64,000 bases of DNA from a virus. Location: IMG/VR virus record IMGVR_UViG_3300042542_003815, positions 1 to 64,000 of that record. One strand, 5' to 3'. Shown one piece after another: positions 13,493 through 23,633 of the stretch. Both the position numbers and the translations under genes were made by a program. Below the pieces are notes generated by a model that worked only from the letters and a program-made list of their open reading frames with translations, did no database searches and was not told where the DNA came from. How positions within the stretch are numbered: position 1 is the first letter of the stretch; each line of letters starts with the position of its first letter.

Positions 13493-15172
13493 TCAAAAAA
13501 TCTCGTCTTTGTCTGCTGCCCAATTACTAGATTTTGCCTCATTATCTGAACTAATCGATGTCTCTCTTCCTAGTTCGGAAGATGACTTTTCATAATCATC
13601 CTGAAGACCAGAATCTATAAACCCAAAGGGTATTAGTTCTTCTTCAAGTTTTTTAATCTTTTCCTCGTAAATTTTCTTTCTGACATCTAAATTGCTAATA
13701 TCTTGAAAATATGGTTGCGTTGTCATCCAACCGAACATCACAAGACAGGACACCAAATCGTCGTGATATCCCGAACTTGCTTCGAATGATTGGCCTTTAG
13801 CAATAAATGTACTCAGTTCTGATATTATATCAAAATCGTTTAGTATTAACTTATCGCCTTCTATCAACTCTTTTAAAGCATTACATCCCAATTTTTTTGT
13901 CTGTGTACTTGTTCTTAATCCGGGATAAGCCTTCATTCCACCGTAAGCAGTTGCAAGTCTTTGTGATTTTTTATTTTGAATCACTACTTCAAGAAGGTTG
14001 TCATATTCTAATTCTTCCTTAAGTAAGTCAGCAACCCGCTGTCCGATGTCATTAATTTCAACAAGAACCATCGCTTCGTTGTATTTATTTCCTACAGATA
14101 GGATAACATTTGGGTAGATTTCAGAGGGTATATGATTGTTTTTATACTTTGCAACCACTTTATATGGAAAATTAGTCACATCAATTACCACAAATGCATT
14201 ATAATCCTGCCCTACAGATCTACTTGTGTCCACCGTAATTGAGTAAATGTGGTTTTCTTTAGGAGATTCGTATACGCAAAGGCCATCACTTGAACTAAAA
14301 ATAGGCTCACAGAATGTTAACGATGCCAATTTAGATGTTTTGATAAGAGTATTTTGTGAACCGAGGAACTCACATTCATATTCACTTGCCCAATTTCTTT
14401 CAGATGTATTTCTGATTGTCTCTGCTTTAAATTTTTCATCTCGACCAGGAATTTGCCACCAAAACGCCTCTACAGGTTTAAAGTTTGATTTTCCGTCTTT
14501 AGCGTTTTGCCACAACTTATAAAACATGTTCAATCCATTAGGAGTACTAACTATTACGGTTTTCGTTGTCTGTCCTGCCGTAATAGTCGGATAAACAGAT
14601 GCAAAGAAATCCTCTGCTATCTCCTCAGGAACGAATGCAAATTCATCTAAAAGTAAAAAGTTATATGAAGAACCACGAACAGCACTTGATGATGTAGATG
14701 AACAGACCACTTTAGACCCATTTTCAAGTGTAATACTGGTTTTGTTCCACTCAATTACCCCTTGCTGCATCCACTTTGGAAGATTTTCATAAACAAGTTT
14801 AACTCTGTCCATGATTTCTGTAGCGGTTTTCAATTTGTTTGCAAGTATGGCTACTTTGTATGATGGATTGAACAAAACTTGATGAACAATCTCACCAATT
14901 AGACAGGTTGTTTTACCTGATTGGCGAGGAATCTTGCAAATAGTGAATCTATTGTTGTGAACCGATCTTACTATCTCTTTTTGAAATTCATATAAGGTAA
15001 TGGTCACTAAACCTTGATCCAAGGTAACAATCTTCATGTGATTTTCCATGAAGTAAACAGGATCTTGGGAGCATTTGATATACTCCTCTAGTTGATCTTT
15101 GGTAAATTCAATCTTGATATTTCCGGCTTTAAGTAACGGATTGCCAAGATATGTTTCATCAGTTTTACGCAT
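13493..15172 (-). CDS. gp17: Terminase large subunit gp17
   Basis: This 559-aa protein (T4: 610) is the DNA-packaging ATPase and nuclease. The ATPase domain shows Walker A RQSGKT at residues 83-88 and Walker B LLLDEF at 173-178 with the catalytic Glu, then the coupling motif VSTPNG. The C-terminal RNase H-fold nuclease begins at about residue 310 with ITVDTSRSVGQDYN, whose Asp is catalytic; a further acidic residue is in VEINDIGQ, and the third lies in the SSGYHDDLVSCLVM segment. The start codon overlaps the gp16 stop by a base or so, indicating translational coupling. No intein or intron is seen. Confidence 0.97.
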   Translation of the reverse strand: MRKTDETYLGNPLLKAGNIKIEFTKDQLEEYIKCSQDPVYFMENHMKIVTLDQGLVTITLYEFQKEIVRSVHNNRFTICKIPRQSGKTTCLIGEIVHQVLFNPSYKVAILANKLKTATEIMDRVKLVYENLPKWMQQGVIEWNKTSITLENGSKVVCSSTSSSAVRGSSYNFLLLDEFAFVPEEIAEDFFASVYPTITAGQTTKTVIVSTPNGLNMFYKLWQNAKDGKSNFKPVEAFWWQIPGRDEKFKAETIRNTSERNWASEYECEFLGSQNTLIKTSKLASLTFCEPIFSSSDGLCVYESPKENHIYSITVDTSRSVGQDYNAFVVIDVTNFPYKVVAKYKNNHIPSEIYPNVILSVGNKYNEAMVLVEINDIGQRVADLLKEELEYDNLLEVVIQNKKSQRLATAYGGMKAYPGLRTSTQTKKLGCNALKELIEGDKLILNDFDIISELSTFIAKGQSFEASSGYHDDLVSCLVMFGWMTTQPYFQDISNLDVRKKIYEEKIKKLEEELIPFGFIDSGLQDDYEKSSSELGRETSISSDNEAKSSNWAADKDEIF

Positions 15173-15633
15173 TATTTGGATTCTTGAATTGGGGACACAT
15201 CAATTATCTGTTTTTGTTGAGCCTTTATCATTTTCTGCAACTCTGCCGTGCTGCCAACAAAAATACTGTTATTAGTCACATTTGTTGCTTTTAATGGGCC
15301 GTCTTCTTTCTTTATATCTCTCATGCGACGATGCAAGTCGATGAGTCGTGTATTTGCCTCTAGAGTCTGTCCAATTAATTGTGCAACAACTTCATATGCT
15401 CTAGGTTGCTGACTGTCCTCAGCCAATTCAAGAATCCCCTGTATAGCACTATTGGATTGCTCAATCACAACCTTCAGATTTCTTCTGACTTCATTGTAAT
15501 CGTCATCGGCTTCATTTGGTTTGTAAGTTTTACCTGATATTTCTATCTGCCTTGAATCAGATCCATTGACTTCTTCTCTATATTCAGGTGCAATATTCAA
15601 TTCCTCTGAAATTTTATCGTTCGAATTCAACAT
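15172..15633 (-). CDS. gp16: Terminase small subunit gp16
   Basis: This 153-aa protein (T4: 164) is predicted to recognise and regulate DNA packaging with gp17. The central helical hairpin (DDYNEVRRNLKVVIEQSN, then GILELAEDSQQPRAYEVVAQL) is the conserved oligomerisation core of T4-like small terminases. It is followed by RLIDLHRRMRDIKKEDG and a C-terminal SIFVGSTAELQKMIK, also characteristic. It is directly upstream of and coupled to gp17. The disordered N-terminus is longer than usual for this family. Confidence 0.92.
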   Translation of the reverse strand: MLNSNDKISEELNIAPEYREEVNGSDSRQIEISGKTYKPNEADDDYNEVRRNLKVVIEQSNSAIQGILELAEDSQQPRAYEVVAQLIGQTLEANTRLIDLHRRMRDIKKEDGPLKATNVTNNSIFVGSTAELQKMIKAQQKQIIDVSPIQESK

Positions 15634-15645
15634 AATTACTCTTTC

Positions 15646-18039
15646 TCATTGTGGATTTAATTGTGGTTGTGCGCCGCCACAAAAGTCTTTTGGAACTACA
15701 CTATAAACATTATTTTCAGGATTAAGGCACAGACAGTCGCCATTTGGAAGCGTATTGCAATTAGTCAGAGTCGGTTGAACCCACAAGAAACAACCATTTT
15801 GATTTGCAGGATAATACCTCCAAGGTTTCCAGAATTCCTCTGGCTGTGGAATGCCATCTAATCCCCATCCATTTGGTGTTAGTGGTGACACTCCATCGGG
15901 TCTAAATCCATGAGGAGAAAAAGTCATTAATCCACTAGGACATTGTATCATAAATCCACAAGGCGAGGGTCCACGCCCAGCCGCAAACTCAGGACTGGTG
16001 CAAAACCGAGAAATTATGGTTGTCATTCTAGCAAACCACACATAGTTCAAGACTGGCAATTCAAGAGGGTAAGGACACGGATTACCTTCTCTTATTCTTC
16101 TATTATATTCTCGTATTCTCCCATTCCAAAAATCCCACCAATGAGGTGTAAGTGGAACTAATTCTGGATCGCCAACATCGGGCTGACGATATGGCCGATC
16201 AGGATCATTTGGATAACTCTCAAAACAATCTATAAGTGGTCCTCGTGAGGCTCTACACAAATTGTATTTTCGCTCAAGATCCTCTAGAGGAATAGTTGGA
16301 TCAGCCGGTACATATGGAACATATCCCTCATCGACAATCCAAGCGGGAACTAACTTTGATCTTCTATTTAAAAGTGCAGGATTTGCCCTATCGACATATT
16401 GTTCTTTTAAGTCGTTCAATCTTACAAGCCAATTAGTCCACCATTGCGATAATAGAATACAAGGTGCGCCAGGCGTACCATAAACACCAAATGGTCTTCC
16501 TCTACATGGATATGTAGTAGGGTCATCTTGCATCTCAGCATTACAACATGCTGCTACAAGTTCTGCGGGTGGAACAGGCCAGAAATCATGACTAGGATGA
16601 TGTGGTCCCTCTGGTAATTCTGATGGGAATGAGCATGGAAATTTAGGTATGGTTCCAAGTGGAGTTGCCCATTCCTCATCAGGAAAATTAGGAAGATCAG
16701 TCGGAAATATATCATCTAACCGAGCAGGATCAACAAATTCTGGTCCATACCAACTTCCAGTTTCTCCTGGTGGTCCAGGTGGAAGAGTTTGTGGATCTAT
16801 CAGCATTCTATTCGTGTTGACCGTGTTGACTGTTGAGGCGAAATACTTGTTCCAATATTGTTCGCACTCAAAACACTCTACAGTTTGATTATTACAATCT
16901 AAAGACGAAGAAACAGGTATTAAATTCAAGTCTGCTGGTGGTAGATCGATTAGTTTCCCATTTGGTGGATATAATTCATCATATCCACTTGGTTTTAAAC
17001 CAAAAACTTGACAGGCAAAAATAAACCAATTTCTCCATTCTTTGGAACTAGGATTTCCAACAACAGATGCAGATATCCTGTATCCTCTTCGAACATTCCA
17101 AACATCATAAGAATTTGCCATCGTTTGTGAAATTTTATCCCAAACACCTATAGTAGGGGATTCAAATTGTCTTTCGTCCATGCGGAAAGAGGATATTCCA
17201 AATAGTGACGGCGCAAGATATATGGTTTCCCCATAATCTCCTCCGACTATAGAAATTTCTGCTCCATTAGTTGCTCCTAGTCCAGCATTCGGATTATACT
17301 CTTGTGCATCAACTCCAACCATCGGTATTGCATTAATGGTAGAATATGTTGGTGGCGGGTCTAACATTGAATCTATAAATTTAGAATCAATTAATCTAAT
17401 ATCAGTTTCAGTGATTATTTTCTGTTTTGCCACAGGACCATAAAGATACATCTTAGCCACAAATTGTATGTTTGATACCGTGATCTTCCTTGTACCATAA
17501 TCTCCGTAACTACCATCATCTCCATCGCTGAGAGTAGATGAAGAAAAAACTAAAGGAATATCCACATCCATGTCTGTCGGGTCAATTGCTTTGATTGTGA
17601 ATGTAAATTCGGGACCAAACATCGGAAGTATCTGTTCCATTATCTGTAAATTATCATCCATAGTTTTTGACATTATACTCAAGGTAAATGATATGTTGTA
17701 TGGAACTCGTTCATAACGAGCGTATGGTTGATTGTCTGAACCAATCCCTATTGTCTTTTGGATTGTGTTTAACTTCCTTGATGAATCGTATTGTAAATTT
17801 GATATTTCAAATGATAATCTCGGAAGATAAGTTTCCAATTTGACTGACTGATCAAAATTAGTCCCAAGTTTATCTAATCTCGCAAGAAATTTTTGTTTTG
17901 GTCCATAAGCAATTGGAACTCTAAATCGTTCAATTTCTTTGCCATCTTCATCTTTTCTAGAAATATAAATGTCATTGAACAGAGATGCGAAAGCAACTAC
18001 AACTTTTCTAATCGTGCTGTGGTAATAATAGTCAGTCAT
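15646..18039 (-). CDS. gp15: Tail sheath stabiliser gp15 with ~530-aa Cys/Pro/Trp-rich extension
   Basis: This is a 797-aa protein, whereas T4 gp15 has 272. Residues 1-260 match gp15, the ring that terminates the tail and joins it to the neck: YYYHSTIRKVVVAFASLFND, IERFRVPIAYGPKQKF, LETYLPRLSFEISNLQYDSS, and MDDNLQIMEQILPMFGPEF. The remainder is an extension rich in Cys (about 20), Pro and Trp. It has repeated modules of the form WW-x2-W-x2-R followed by a helix and an NPxP turn (for example SQWWTNWLVRL and PHWWDFWNGRI), and a short PPGPPG segment. I do not recognise the extension. It may decorate the neck as whiskers or collar. It is co-oriented with gp14 and gp16, with a single-base overlap to gp14. 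Confidence 0.85.
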   Translation of the reverse strand: MTDYYYHSTIRKVVVAFASLFNDIYISRKDEDGKEIERFRVPIAYGPKQKFLARLDKLGTNFDQSVKLETYLPRLSFEISNLQYDSSRKLNTIQKTIGIGSDNQPYARYERVPYNISFTLSIMSKTMDDNLQIMEQILPMFGPEFTFTIKAIDPTDMDVDIPLVFSSSTLSDGDDGSYGDYGTRKITVSNIQFVAKMYLYGPVAKQKIITETDIRLIDSKFIDSMLDPPPTYSTINAIPMVGVDAQEYNPNAGLGATNGAEISIVGGDYGETIYLAPSLFGISSFRMDERQFESPTIGVWDKISQTMANSYDVWNVRRGYRISASVVGNPSSKEWRNWFIFACQVFGLKPSGYDELYPPNGKLIDLPPADLNLIPVSSSLDCNNQTVECFECEQYWNKYFASTVNTVNTNRMLIDPQTLPPGPPGETGSWYGPEFVDPARLDDIFPTDLPNFPDEEWATPLGTIPKFPCSFPSELPEGPHHPSHDFWPVPPAELVAACCNAEMQDDPTTYPCRGRPFGVYGTPGAPCILLSQWWTNWLVRLNDLKEQYVDRANPALLNRRSKLVPAWIVDEGYVPYVPADPTIPLEDLERKYNLCRASRGPLIDCFESYPNDPDRPYRQPDVGDPELVPLTPHWWDFWNGRIREYNRRIREGNPCPYPLELPVLNYVWFARMTTIISRFCTSPEFAAGRGPSPCGFMIQCPSGLMTFSPHGFRPDGVSPLTPNGWGLDGIPQPEEFWKPWRYYPANQNGCFLWVQPTLTNCNTLPNGDCLCLNPENNVYSVVPKDFCGGAQPQLNPQ

Positions 18040-18932
18040 TAAAATAATTCTCCGAACGGATTGTTCTCATCAAAGTTCAAAACATCCAACGATTCGTTTT
18101 CAATCTCATTATTTTTAGCCTCATTCCCTATACCCATCTTATCATTAATACCAAAGACCTCTGCGTATAGTGAATTGTCTTTATTCACAAGATACTTCAA
18201 TGACGAACTTGTGCTATACAACCACTTGCCAGAAACATCGGTAAGAGAAAGTATCGGCGCAGCCCCTCCGCTGTCGTATAGGTAAACTTTCGCCCGTGCA
18301 GTTTCTCCCTCATATCCTCCCGTAGTTTGACCGTCTTGGTATTGATATACGATGTCGCCTTTTGCGAAAGATCCTGTTCCATAGACACCCCCCAAGGTAA
18401 GTTCAACCTTGTATCCAGTTTCATCGTTGATCGCATCTATTTCATTTACACCCGTATTGAATTCTTCCTCACTGTACTGGAATAGTTCACATGTCAATTG
18501 GTAAGAAAATAATTTTCCCAATTGATAAAACGGGTTTTCGTGTTCAACAAATTTGATCTCAAATAATCCACGATTAAGAGGTAAGAATAACAAATCACCT
18601 TCTAAAGGTCTTTGCATTCCTGTTTCTCTGATGAATCTTTTTCTTGATACTGTAAACTTGACACTATCACGGACTTCAAATCCAAATTTAGTGAATGTGT
18701 CTCCACCTTCAAACGCTTGTGTTGTATCCATGTACATTTCTATCATTTTGAAGGTATTGAATTTGGAATACCGAGACTCTCCAAATAAATCATCTCGCTT
18801 AACCAAACTTCTTGGAATATAATACATCTCCATACCATGAATTTTAATTGCTTCAATGGTAAGATCCTCAACCAGATTTTGTTCTGGAAGATAGTTTTGA
18901 TTGTTGAGTCTGATGTATGGATTAAGTGCCAT
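18039..18932 (-). CDS. gp14: Neck protein gp14
   Basis: This 297-aa protein (T4: 256) is a head-completion neck protein that together with gp13 joins head and tail. The T4 gp14 signature is evident: LNPYIRLNNQNYLPEQNLVE at the start, then EAIKIHGMEMYYIPRSLV, LEGDLLFLPLNRGLFEI, and FVEHENPFYQLGKLFSYQL followed by FQYSEEEFNTG. The C-terminal third contains an extra beta-rich segment (TLGGVYGTGSFAKGDIVYQY) compared with T4, and the end NPFGELF resembles the T4 SPFDNDF tail. It is one base from gp13 and overlaps gp15. Confidence 0.9.
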   Translation of the reverse strand: MALNPYIRLNNQNYLPEQNLVEDLTIEAIKIHGMEMYYIPRSLVKRDDLFGESRYSKFNTFKMIEMYMDTTQAFEGGDTFTKFGFEVRDSVKFTVSRKRFIRETGMQRPLEGDLLFLPLNRGLFEIKFVEHENPFYQLGKLFSYQLTCELFQYSEEEFNTGVNEIDAINDETGYKVELTLGGVYGTGSFAKGDIVYQYQDGQTTGGYEGETARAKVYLYDSGGAAPILSLTDVSGKWLYSTSSSLKYLVNKDNSLYAEVFGINDKMGIGNEAKNNEIENESLDVLNFDENNPFGELF

Positions 18933-18933
18933 T

Positions 18934-19770
18934 TTATCCCATCATAAAATCTGCTGGTAGTTCGTACTTCGAAATGATTTCTTTTTCAAGATTTTCAATT
19001 TCTGTTGTTGCTTCTTGGGCTATCTCAGTTCCTCTCAAAGTAATATCACCGGGTAATTTGACTCCGCTATATTTACTGAGATTAACGCCCCATTGCTTTT
19101 TCATTAGTGCTGTTGCATACCTCTTCAACAGTCTGTCTTCATAAATTTCAGGGTAAATTCTTGGGTCTAATATTCTGTAGCACTCTATAATCAAATAAGA
19201 TCCTGGTGCAACTTGCTGAGACCAATTCATGTCTATGTAAAGACGATTTTGAACTCTATTAAATCTAACACTCTTGTCTGGAGACAAATATTGTCTGAGG
19301 AGTGTGAGGTACTGTTGGGTTAGATCGTATTGAACTAAATCAATCGTTCCAAATGTATAAAGATCATTTAGTGCATATTGATATCTAATATCGAACATGC
19401 CGACCGACTGCTGAGTGAATGGGAATATTCTAGTTACACTCGTTATGAGGTTTTCGACCAAGACATCTTCATCAGTTCTACCTTCTTCAGTAGCGTCAAA
19501 TATGGCATCTGCGTTTTCTAATCCGCCACCGATTTCTTTTCTATTTGTTGCCTTGAGTTCAATATATCCCCGAGTGATATCAGTAGCAGTAACCTGATAT
19601 TTCAGGTATACTTTTTCAACACCATCGAAATGGTATTCGGAGAAGAAGCGGAGAGCGTCATCAAGACGATCTTCAATTTGTTCATCCGCTATGTTTATTT
19701 CGACTACGGGTGCGCCGAGTGCCCTTAGGCAGTAATCCTTCAGTTTCTCCCGTGAGTTTATCGCTGGCAT
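18934..19770 (-). CDS. gp13: Neck protein gp13
   Basis: This 278-aa protein (T4: 309) is the connector that binds the portal after packaging. Its N-terminus follows the gp13 pattern: SREKLKDYCLRALGAPVVEI and EQIEDRLDDALRFFSEYHFD. Later blocks are RLYIDMNWSQQVAPGSYLII (approximately), ECYRILDPRIYPEIYEDRLL and KQWGVNLSKYSGVKLPGDI. The ATG at 19770 has an AAGGAG site and its own late box, both inside the upstream gene, whose last 89 bases overlap this one in another frame. The conserved residues begin at the ATG, so the overlap is real on the gp13 side. Confidence 0.92.
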   Translation of the reverse strand: MPAINSREKLKDYCLRALGAPVVEINIADEQIEDRLDDALRFFSEYHFDGVEKVYLKYQVTATDITRGYIELKATNRKEIGGGLENADAIFDATEEGRTDEDVLVENLITSVTRIFPFTQQSVGMFDIRYQYALNDLYTFGTIDLVQYDLTQQYLTLLRQYLSPDKSVRFNRVQNRLYIDMNWSQQVAPGSYLIIECYRILDPRIYPEIYEDRLLKRYATALMKKQWGVNLSKYSGVKLPGDITLRGTEIAQEATTEIENLEKEIISKYELPADFMMG

Positions 19771-20224
19771 TCGATGTCTCCTTCAGAGGGTATTTATCCT
19801 TTACACTAATCCTCTTCATCTGAAGTTCATCTATTCCAGAATCATTTAGGCTCTTTTTTTCAACTATGTGTTCCCATAGAGCGACTACGAGTTCATCAAT
19901 GTTCGGAAATGCGTTTTTCCTACATCCAGAAGGATCAGTAATTGCATTTACTTCTTCGTTAACCTCGCTGTCTTCTTTTCGGAGCATTCCTAGGAGAGAA
20001 ATAAAATCTTTCTTCCTTTGAATGTATCTCTCACCGTCTTTCCATTTTCCACTAATAGTGCTTGTTATTCCATTTGTGCGAACTACCAAAACTTCACCAT
20101 TATAATTCAAAGCCTCCATACCCGACTGAGGGTTATAGTTTGGCTCAAGAATTTTAAAAACTTCAAATGGAATCTCCAACCCATCTATGAATATTTTATT
20201 GCCGATTTGTTTGAAAGATGCCAT
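19682..20224 (-). CDS. Hypothetical virion-region protein overlapping gp13
   Basis: This 180-aa protein is of unknown family. The N-terminal part reads as a small beta unit (GNKIFIDGLEIPFEVFKILE, then YNGEVLVVRTNGITSTISG). The middle is helical with FPNIDELVVALWEHIVEKK, and the C-terminus is Lys/Arg/Thr-rich (KGTRRTRSRNKHSG) and probably disordered. Its last 29 codons overlap the gp13 gene in a different frame, an unusually long overlap for this compact block. The ATG is 3 bases from the fibre gene upstream. Position between fibre and neck genes suggests a structural or assembly role, unproven. Confidence 0.55.
   Translation of the reverse strand: MASFKQIGNKIFIDGLEIPFEVFKILEPNYNPQSGMEALNYNGEVLVVRTNGITSTISGKWKDGERYIQRKKDFISLLGMLRKEDSEVNEEVNAITDPSGCRKNAFPNIDELVVALWEHIVEKKSLNDSGIDELQMKRISVKDKYPLKETSNASDKLTGETEGLLPKGTRRTRSRNKHSG
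19791..19797 (-). promoter_or_regulatory. Late promoter box of gp13 (ATAAATA), intragenic
   Basis: Minus-strand GATAAATACC inside the overlapping upstream gene, 20 bases before the gp13 ATG, followed by GAAGGAG. Confidence 0.6.
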
Positions 20225-20227
20225 GCG

Positions 20228-23200
20228 TTAAACCTTAGGTGGAGAATATGTTGACTTATCTGAGAATATATTAGTTGTACTCTTTGGTCCGGATCTAGCA
20301 CTCGTAGTGTTCACACTACTTGAGTCAAAATTAATGAAAGACCTTTGAGAAATTATGGTTGCGGCGGCAACATCCCTTGATGTTGCTTTAACAGAAATAT
20401 CCGATGCGACCGCAGAGATTGTTGGGATCTGAGATTTCCCTCCGTAAAGACTCGGATCGTGATATGTGAAATCACATCCAGAGGCAAATATCGCATAATC
20501 TTTCGGTGAAACTCCAGGCTCATTCGGACGCAATGTTCCTGATCCCGAAACTTGTGCTGTGCCTCCTGAGTGTCCCGATGCCCCTAACCAAGAAACTGGT
20601 GCATCAGCAACTATGTTTCCAACTCTAATACTTGAGTTGAAGGCAACAAGAGCAGGCGAAGAACGAATAATGGCAGCACTATCTTTAGACGGATCATCTA
20701 AGAATACTCTTGAACTATTCGCAACTATTGCTACACCATTTCTAGCAAAAACAGTACTATCCTTTATTTCTGCTTTTGCTCCCGATGCAAGTGAAACACC
20801 AAATTCGTTTCTATTTACGATTGCTCCCTTCACAGATAAAGATCCACCATCAGATGCAATAGCAGAATAATTACCTACAAAAGATGCTTTGTTTATAACT
20901 GCTCTTCCGGTATCAGTTATATGAACCGCTGTCGGGAACCCATAAATCCCCACTCTGTCAGCAATAAACACATTACCTGCGGACTGAATTCCAACTGAAT
21001 TAGATGTTATTTTACTATTCCCTTCAACATTTGTGTCAGGGTCCGCAATATTTACAATCATGATTGGTTGGAGATTGAAAGTATCTGATCCACCACCGAT
21101 ATAAACATTTGTGTTTCTATCTGCAACCAAGAATCCATTATCATTATTCACATGGAAAATGGTTTTCATGATTGTCATTGCTGACAATCCAGATGCTTGT
21201 CCTGCACCTGTACCAAATGTTGCCCCATAAGGAACTCCAAGTGGAGGAAGTGAAGCACCAGTTGTTGCAATCACAGTGACAGGATTGTGTGGAACTTCAA
21301 GGGTGAAACTTGAATTCTTCGATCCCCCTGTAGCCCATCCATTGAGAACGCAAGGATAAGAACCAAGTAAAGAAGTCAAGAAACCGAATGTTGCTCCCGA
21401 TGCTCCGGTGTATCCACCAACCGAAGTTCCCGCAGTGTAACCTAAAGGAACAACATTTGTGAATCTCAAGTGTCTACCTTCAATGAGTGCATAATTTCCC
21501 GTTGCAACTAATGGGTTTGCGTGTCCGGTTGTACTAGCAAGACACTTCAAGTAGAAACGATTGTTTTCCGTAGCACCTGTGGCAGAATAAGCATAATCAA
21601 TTCCAACTTGACTTATCGGGATTTCAACAACGGATCCAGGCCCACCGCCAATTGCTATTTTTCTCGTCCCGAATACTGAGAAGGGTTTGTCCATCTCATA
21701 GACACCGGGCAAGAAGACGAAATTCATTTGCTTTGAGTTTTCGTCTTTTCTTTCCTCAACCAGTATTAAATTGGTTGTGCTACTTATATCTCTTTCCTGA
21801 TACCGAGTTGGCATAGCGAAAACAGATCTATATGAACTTTCAAGTTGTGTTAGGTCAGCAGGTTCTTGCGGATTGATTTCATTGAAATGCTGAACCCCAT
21901 TGAAGAATTGAGAGAAGGGTGTGTTGTTGTTCGTTAGTCTATCTGTAAAATAATTCCAATTAGTAGGATGATTAACGGATCCCGAGAGACGAGATAGTGT
22001 AGTAGATGTTACAGGAGGAATTCTGCTGCCATCATAAATCGTGTTTTCTCCAACGAAAACTGATGTCTCAAGGAAAGCCCCTTCTGTTGCTTCGCAGGGA
22101 CATGCCTCACCTGGAGGACCAGGAGGACCATTGCTGCCATTTTCACCAGGAGGACCAGGAGGTCCACCGCCGCCACCCGGTCCTGGAGGGCCGGGCGGTC
22201 CTGTTGGGCCAGTATTACCTGTATTTCCCATTGGACCGGTTGGACCAGGAAGACATTCATCTATCAAAATCCCGCCAGGATTTTTCCAACGAATAATCCA
22301 ATTACAAGAAACATAAGGTGGCAAGATGCTAAACGCATCATCACTACCTGTTACTTCTGAAGATGCTAAAGTTGATTGGAATGTAGCGGCTTGTGTGGGT
22401 TGTCCTGCGGCAACATTTAAATAGTATGATCCTGCTGATGTGGTAGTAGAGGTGACTTTACTGTCGTGTGAGTGACTCGGCATTTCATCTTCTGTAAGAA
22501 GATGCGTTTGAGATCCTGCAATGTCACCACGACTAAATCCCGTTGAAGTCAATCCAACACTTGATCCTACTCCGAATATGGTTCTAGCACGAAGATCAGG
22601 AACGAAGAAATAGTCACTAGTAATTCCAGTCACTTCTCCATGTGCTAGAGATTGAACTGTAATTGTTGATACGACTCCACCGCTCAAATCACCAAAACGA
22701 GTTGATGTGTGAGCGGTTGTAGTATCTGGATGGTCATTGATATATCTAAATGTAACAGTTTTATTGGGGTCATCAATGGCAACAACATCTGCAACAACAA
22801 TGCTGTCATCTGCATTCCAACTCAGTTTATATTTTGATCCGACAACAATATTGTGTATATTACTGCTTCCCGGACCCGCTGCTGGTTTATCTTCAAGTTC
22901 CTCAATGAACTTCAAACTGAGTCTATCATTAGCCGTTACTCCAGTTGAAATTGCATTTTCCAAACCAATTATCTTATATGAATCGCCTATCTTGCTATAA
23001 AGCGTAGAATATTCGCTCTTGCCTAGTGCATCACCAGCACACAACATCCAATTTTGAGGAACTTCATTTGCCTTGCCGCCCCAAGAAATTATAGAGCCGA
23101 CAGGTGTGAAAAGAGAAGATCCTTCTCCACCGCCACCACCTGGTCTAGGTAATGCATTAATTACTAATCCGTTTTTATTTGCAGTTGCTACAAAAAGAGG

Positions 23201-23575
23201 ATGATAAATTGCTGACTGATCAGTAGGTGCAGTAGGTGTCAGATAGCCCTGTGTACCACTACCAGGTGAAAGATAGTACACAAAACCATTTGTTAAACTA
23301 GTCGAACCGTCATCAATTGATATTGTAGCAGAACCAAAATCCATTTCTCCCTGGTAAACAAGAACAAATGTGTTTGCAGTAACAGACTCAACTATACCGC
23401 ATGAGTTTGAGTTTGCTATAGTATTTGCTCTGGCAACAACATATAAACCAGTAGCACTATCACGCCTGACAACCATTCCTGGCTGAAAGGAGTGGCCGAC
23501 TTGCGTGATAGTGTTTCTGATGGAGCGTCCGTCACTGGATCCGCCCCCTTGAATTGGTAGTGCGCTAAATGCCAT
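20228..23575 (-). CDS. Tail fibre with gp12-type collar, collagen-like stalk and beta-helix
   Basis: This 1115-aa putative fibre or tailspike has a clear domain order. Residues 1-150 form a small N-terminal beta domain. At about 155-200 is a phage tail collar domain ([20 protein letters not shown]), continued by a gp12-like region with the metal-binding PSHSHD motif near residue 365. At about 440-490 come some sixteen Gly-X-Y collagen-like triplets rich in GPP and GPT. From about 560 a right-handed parallel beta-helix follows, recognisable by short repeated turns such as [20 protein letters not shown]. Such proteins bind host surface glycans and sometimes cleave them. A CTAAATA late box and AAGGA site precede the ATG. 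It is one of two collar-bearing fibres flanking a glycosyltransferase gene. Confidence 0.85.
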   Translation of the reverse strand: MAFSALPIQGGGSSDGRSIRNTITQVGHSFQPGMVVRRDSATGLYVVARANTIANSNSCGIVESVTANTFVLVYQGEMDFGSATISIDDGSTSLTNGFVYYLSPGSGTQGYLTPTAPTDQSAIYHPLFVATANKNGLVINALPRPGGGGGEGSSLFTPVGSIISWGGKANEVPQNWMLCAGDALGKSEYSTLYSKIGDSYKIIGLENAISTGVTANDRLSLKFIEELEDKPAAGPGSSNIHNIVVGSKYKLSWNADDSIVVADVVAIDDPNKTVTFRYINDHPDTTTAHTSTRFGDLSGGVVSTITVQSLAHGEVTGITSDYFFVPDLRARTIFGVGSSVGLTSTGFSRGDIAGSQTHLLTEDEMPSHSHDSKVTSTTTSAGSYYLNVAAGQPTQAATFQSTLASSEVTGSDDAFSILPPYVSCNWIIRWKNPGGILIDECLPGPTGPMGNTGNTGPTGPPGPPGPGGGGGPPGPPGENGSNGPPGPPGEACPCEATEGAFLETSVFVGENTIYDGSRIPPVTSTTLSRLSGSVNHPTNWNYFTDRLTNNNTPFSQFFNGVQHFNEINPQEPADLTQLESSYRSVFAMPTRYQERDISSTTNLILVEERKDENSKQMNFVFLPGVYEMDKPFSVFGTRKIAIGGGPGSVVEIPISQVGIDYAYSATGATENNRFYLKCLASTTGHANPLVATGNYALIEGRHLRFTNVVPLGYTAGTSVGGYTGASGATFGFLTSLLGSYPCVLNGWATGGSKNSSFTLEVPHNPVTVIATTGASLPPLGVPYGATFGTGAGQASGLSAMTIMKTIFHVNNDNGFLVADRNTNVYIGGGSDTFNLQPIMIVNIADPDTNVEGNSKITSNSVGIQSAGNVFIADRVGIYGFPTAVHITDTGRAVINKASFVGNYSAIASDGGSLSVKGAIVNRNEFGVSLASGAKAEIKDSTVFARNGVAIVANSSRVFLDDPSKDSAAIIRSSPALVAFNSSIRVGNIVADAPVSWLGASGHSGGTAQVSGSGTLRPNEPGVSPKDYAIFASGCDFTYHDPSLYGGKSQIPTISAVASDISVKATSRDVAAATIISQRSFINFDSSSVNTTSARSGPKSTTNIFSDKSTYSPPKV
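22105..22255 (-). repeat. Collagen-like Gly-X-Y repeat tract
   Basis: GC-rich, repetitive DNA encodes about sixteen Gly-X-Y triplets (for example [19 protein letters not shown]) within the fibre gene. It is predicted to form a trimeric triple-helical stalk and stands out by base composition from the AT-rich surroundings. Confidence 0.85.
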
Positions 23576-23599
23576 CCGTTAGTCCTTATGTAACTTGAC

Positions 23600-23606
23600 T
23601 ATTTAG
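23600..23606 (-). promoter_or_regulatory. Late promoter box of fibre gene (CTAAATA)
   Basis: Minus-strand TCTAAATAG 24 bases upstream of the fibre start. Confidence 0.6.
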
Positions 23607-23633
23607 ACAGCAAACTACTCAGTCCACCAAGTA

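Noticed and set aside
13493-15172. Possible intein or intron in terminase gp17
   Set aside because: The protein is colinear with the family, with all motifs at the normal spacing, so no insertion is present.
22006-22316. Plus-strand frames of about 90 codons opposite the collagen tract
   Set aside because: They arise from the antisense of Gly-Pro-rich codons (open in several frames) and lack start signals.
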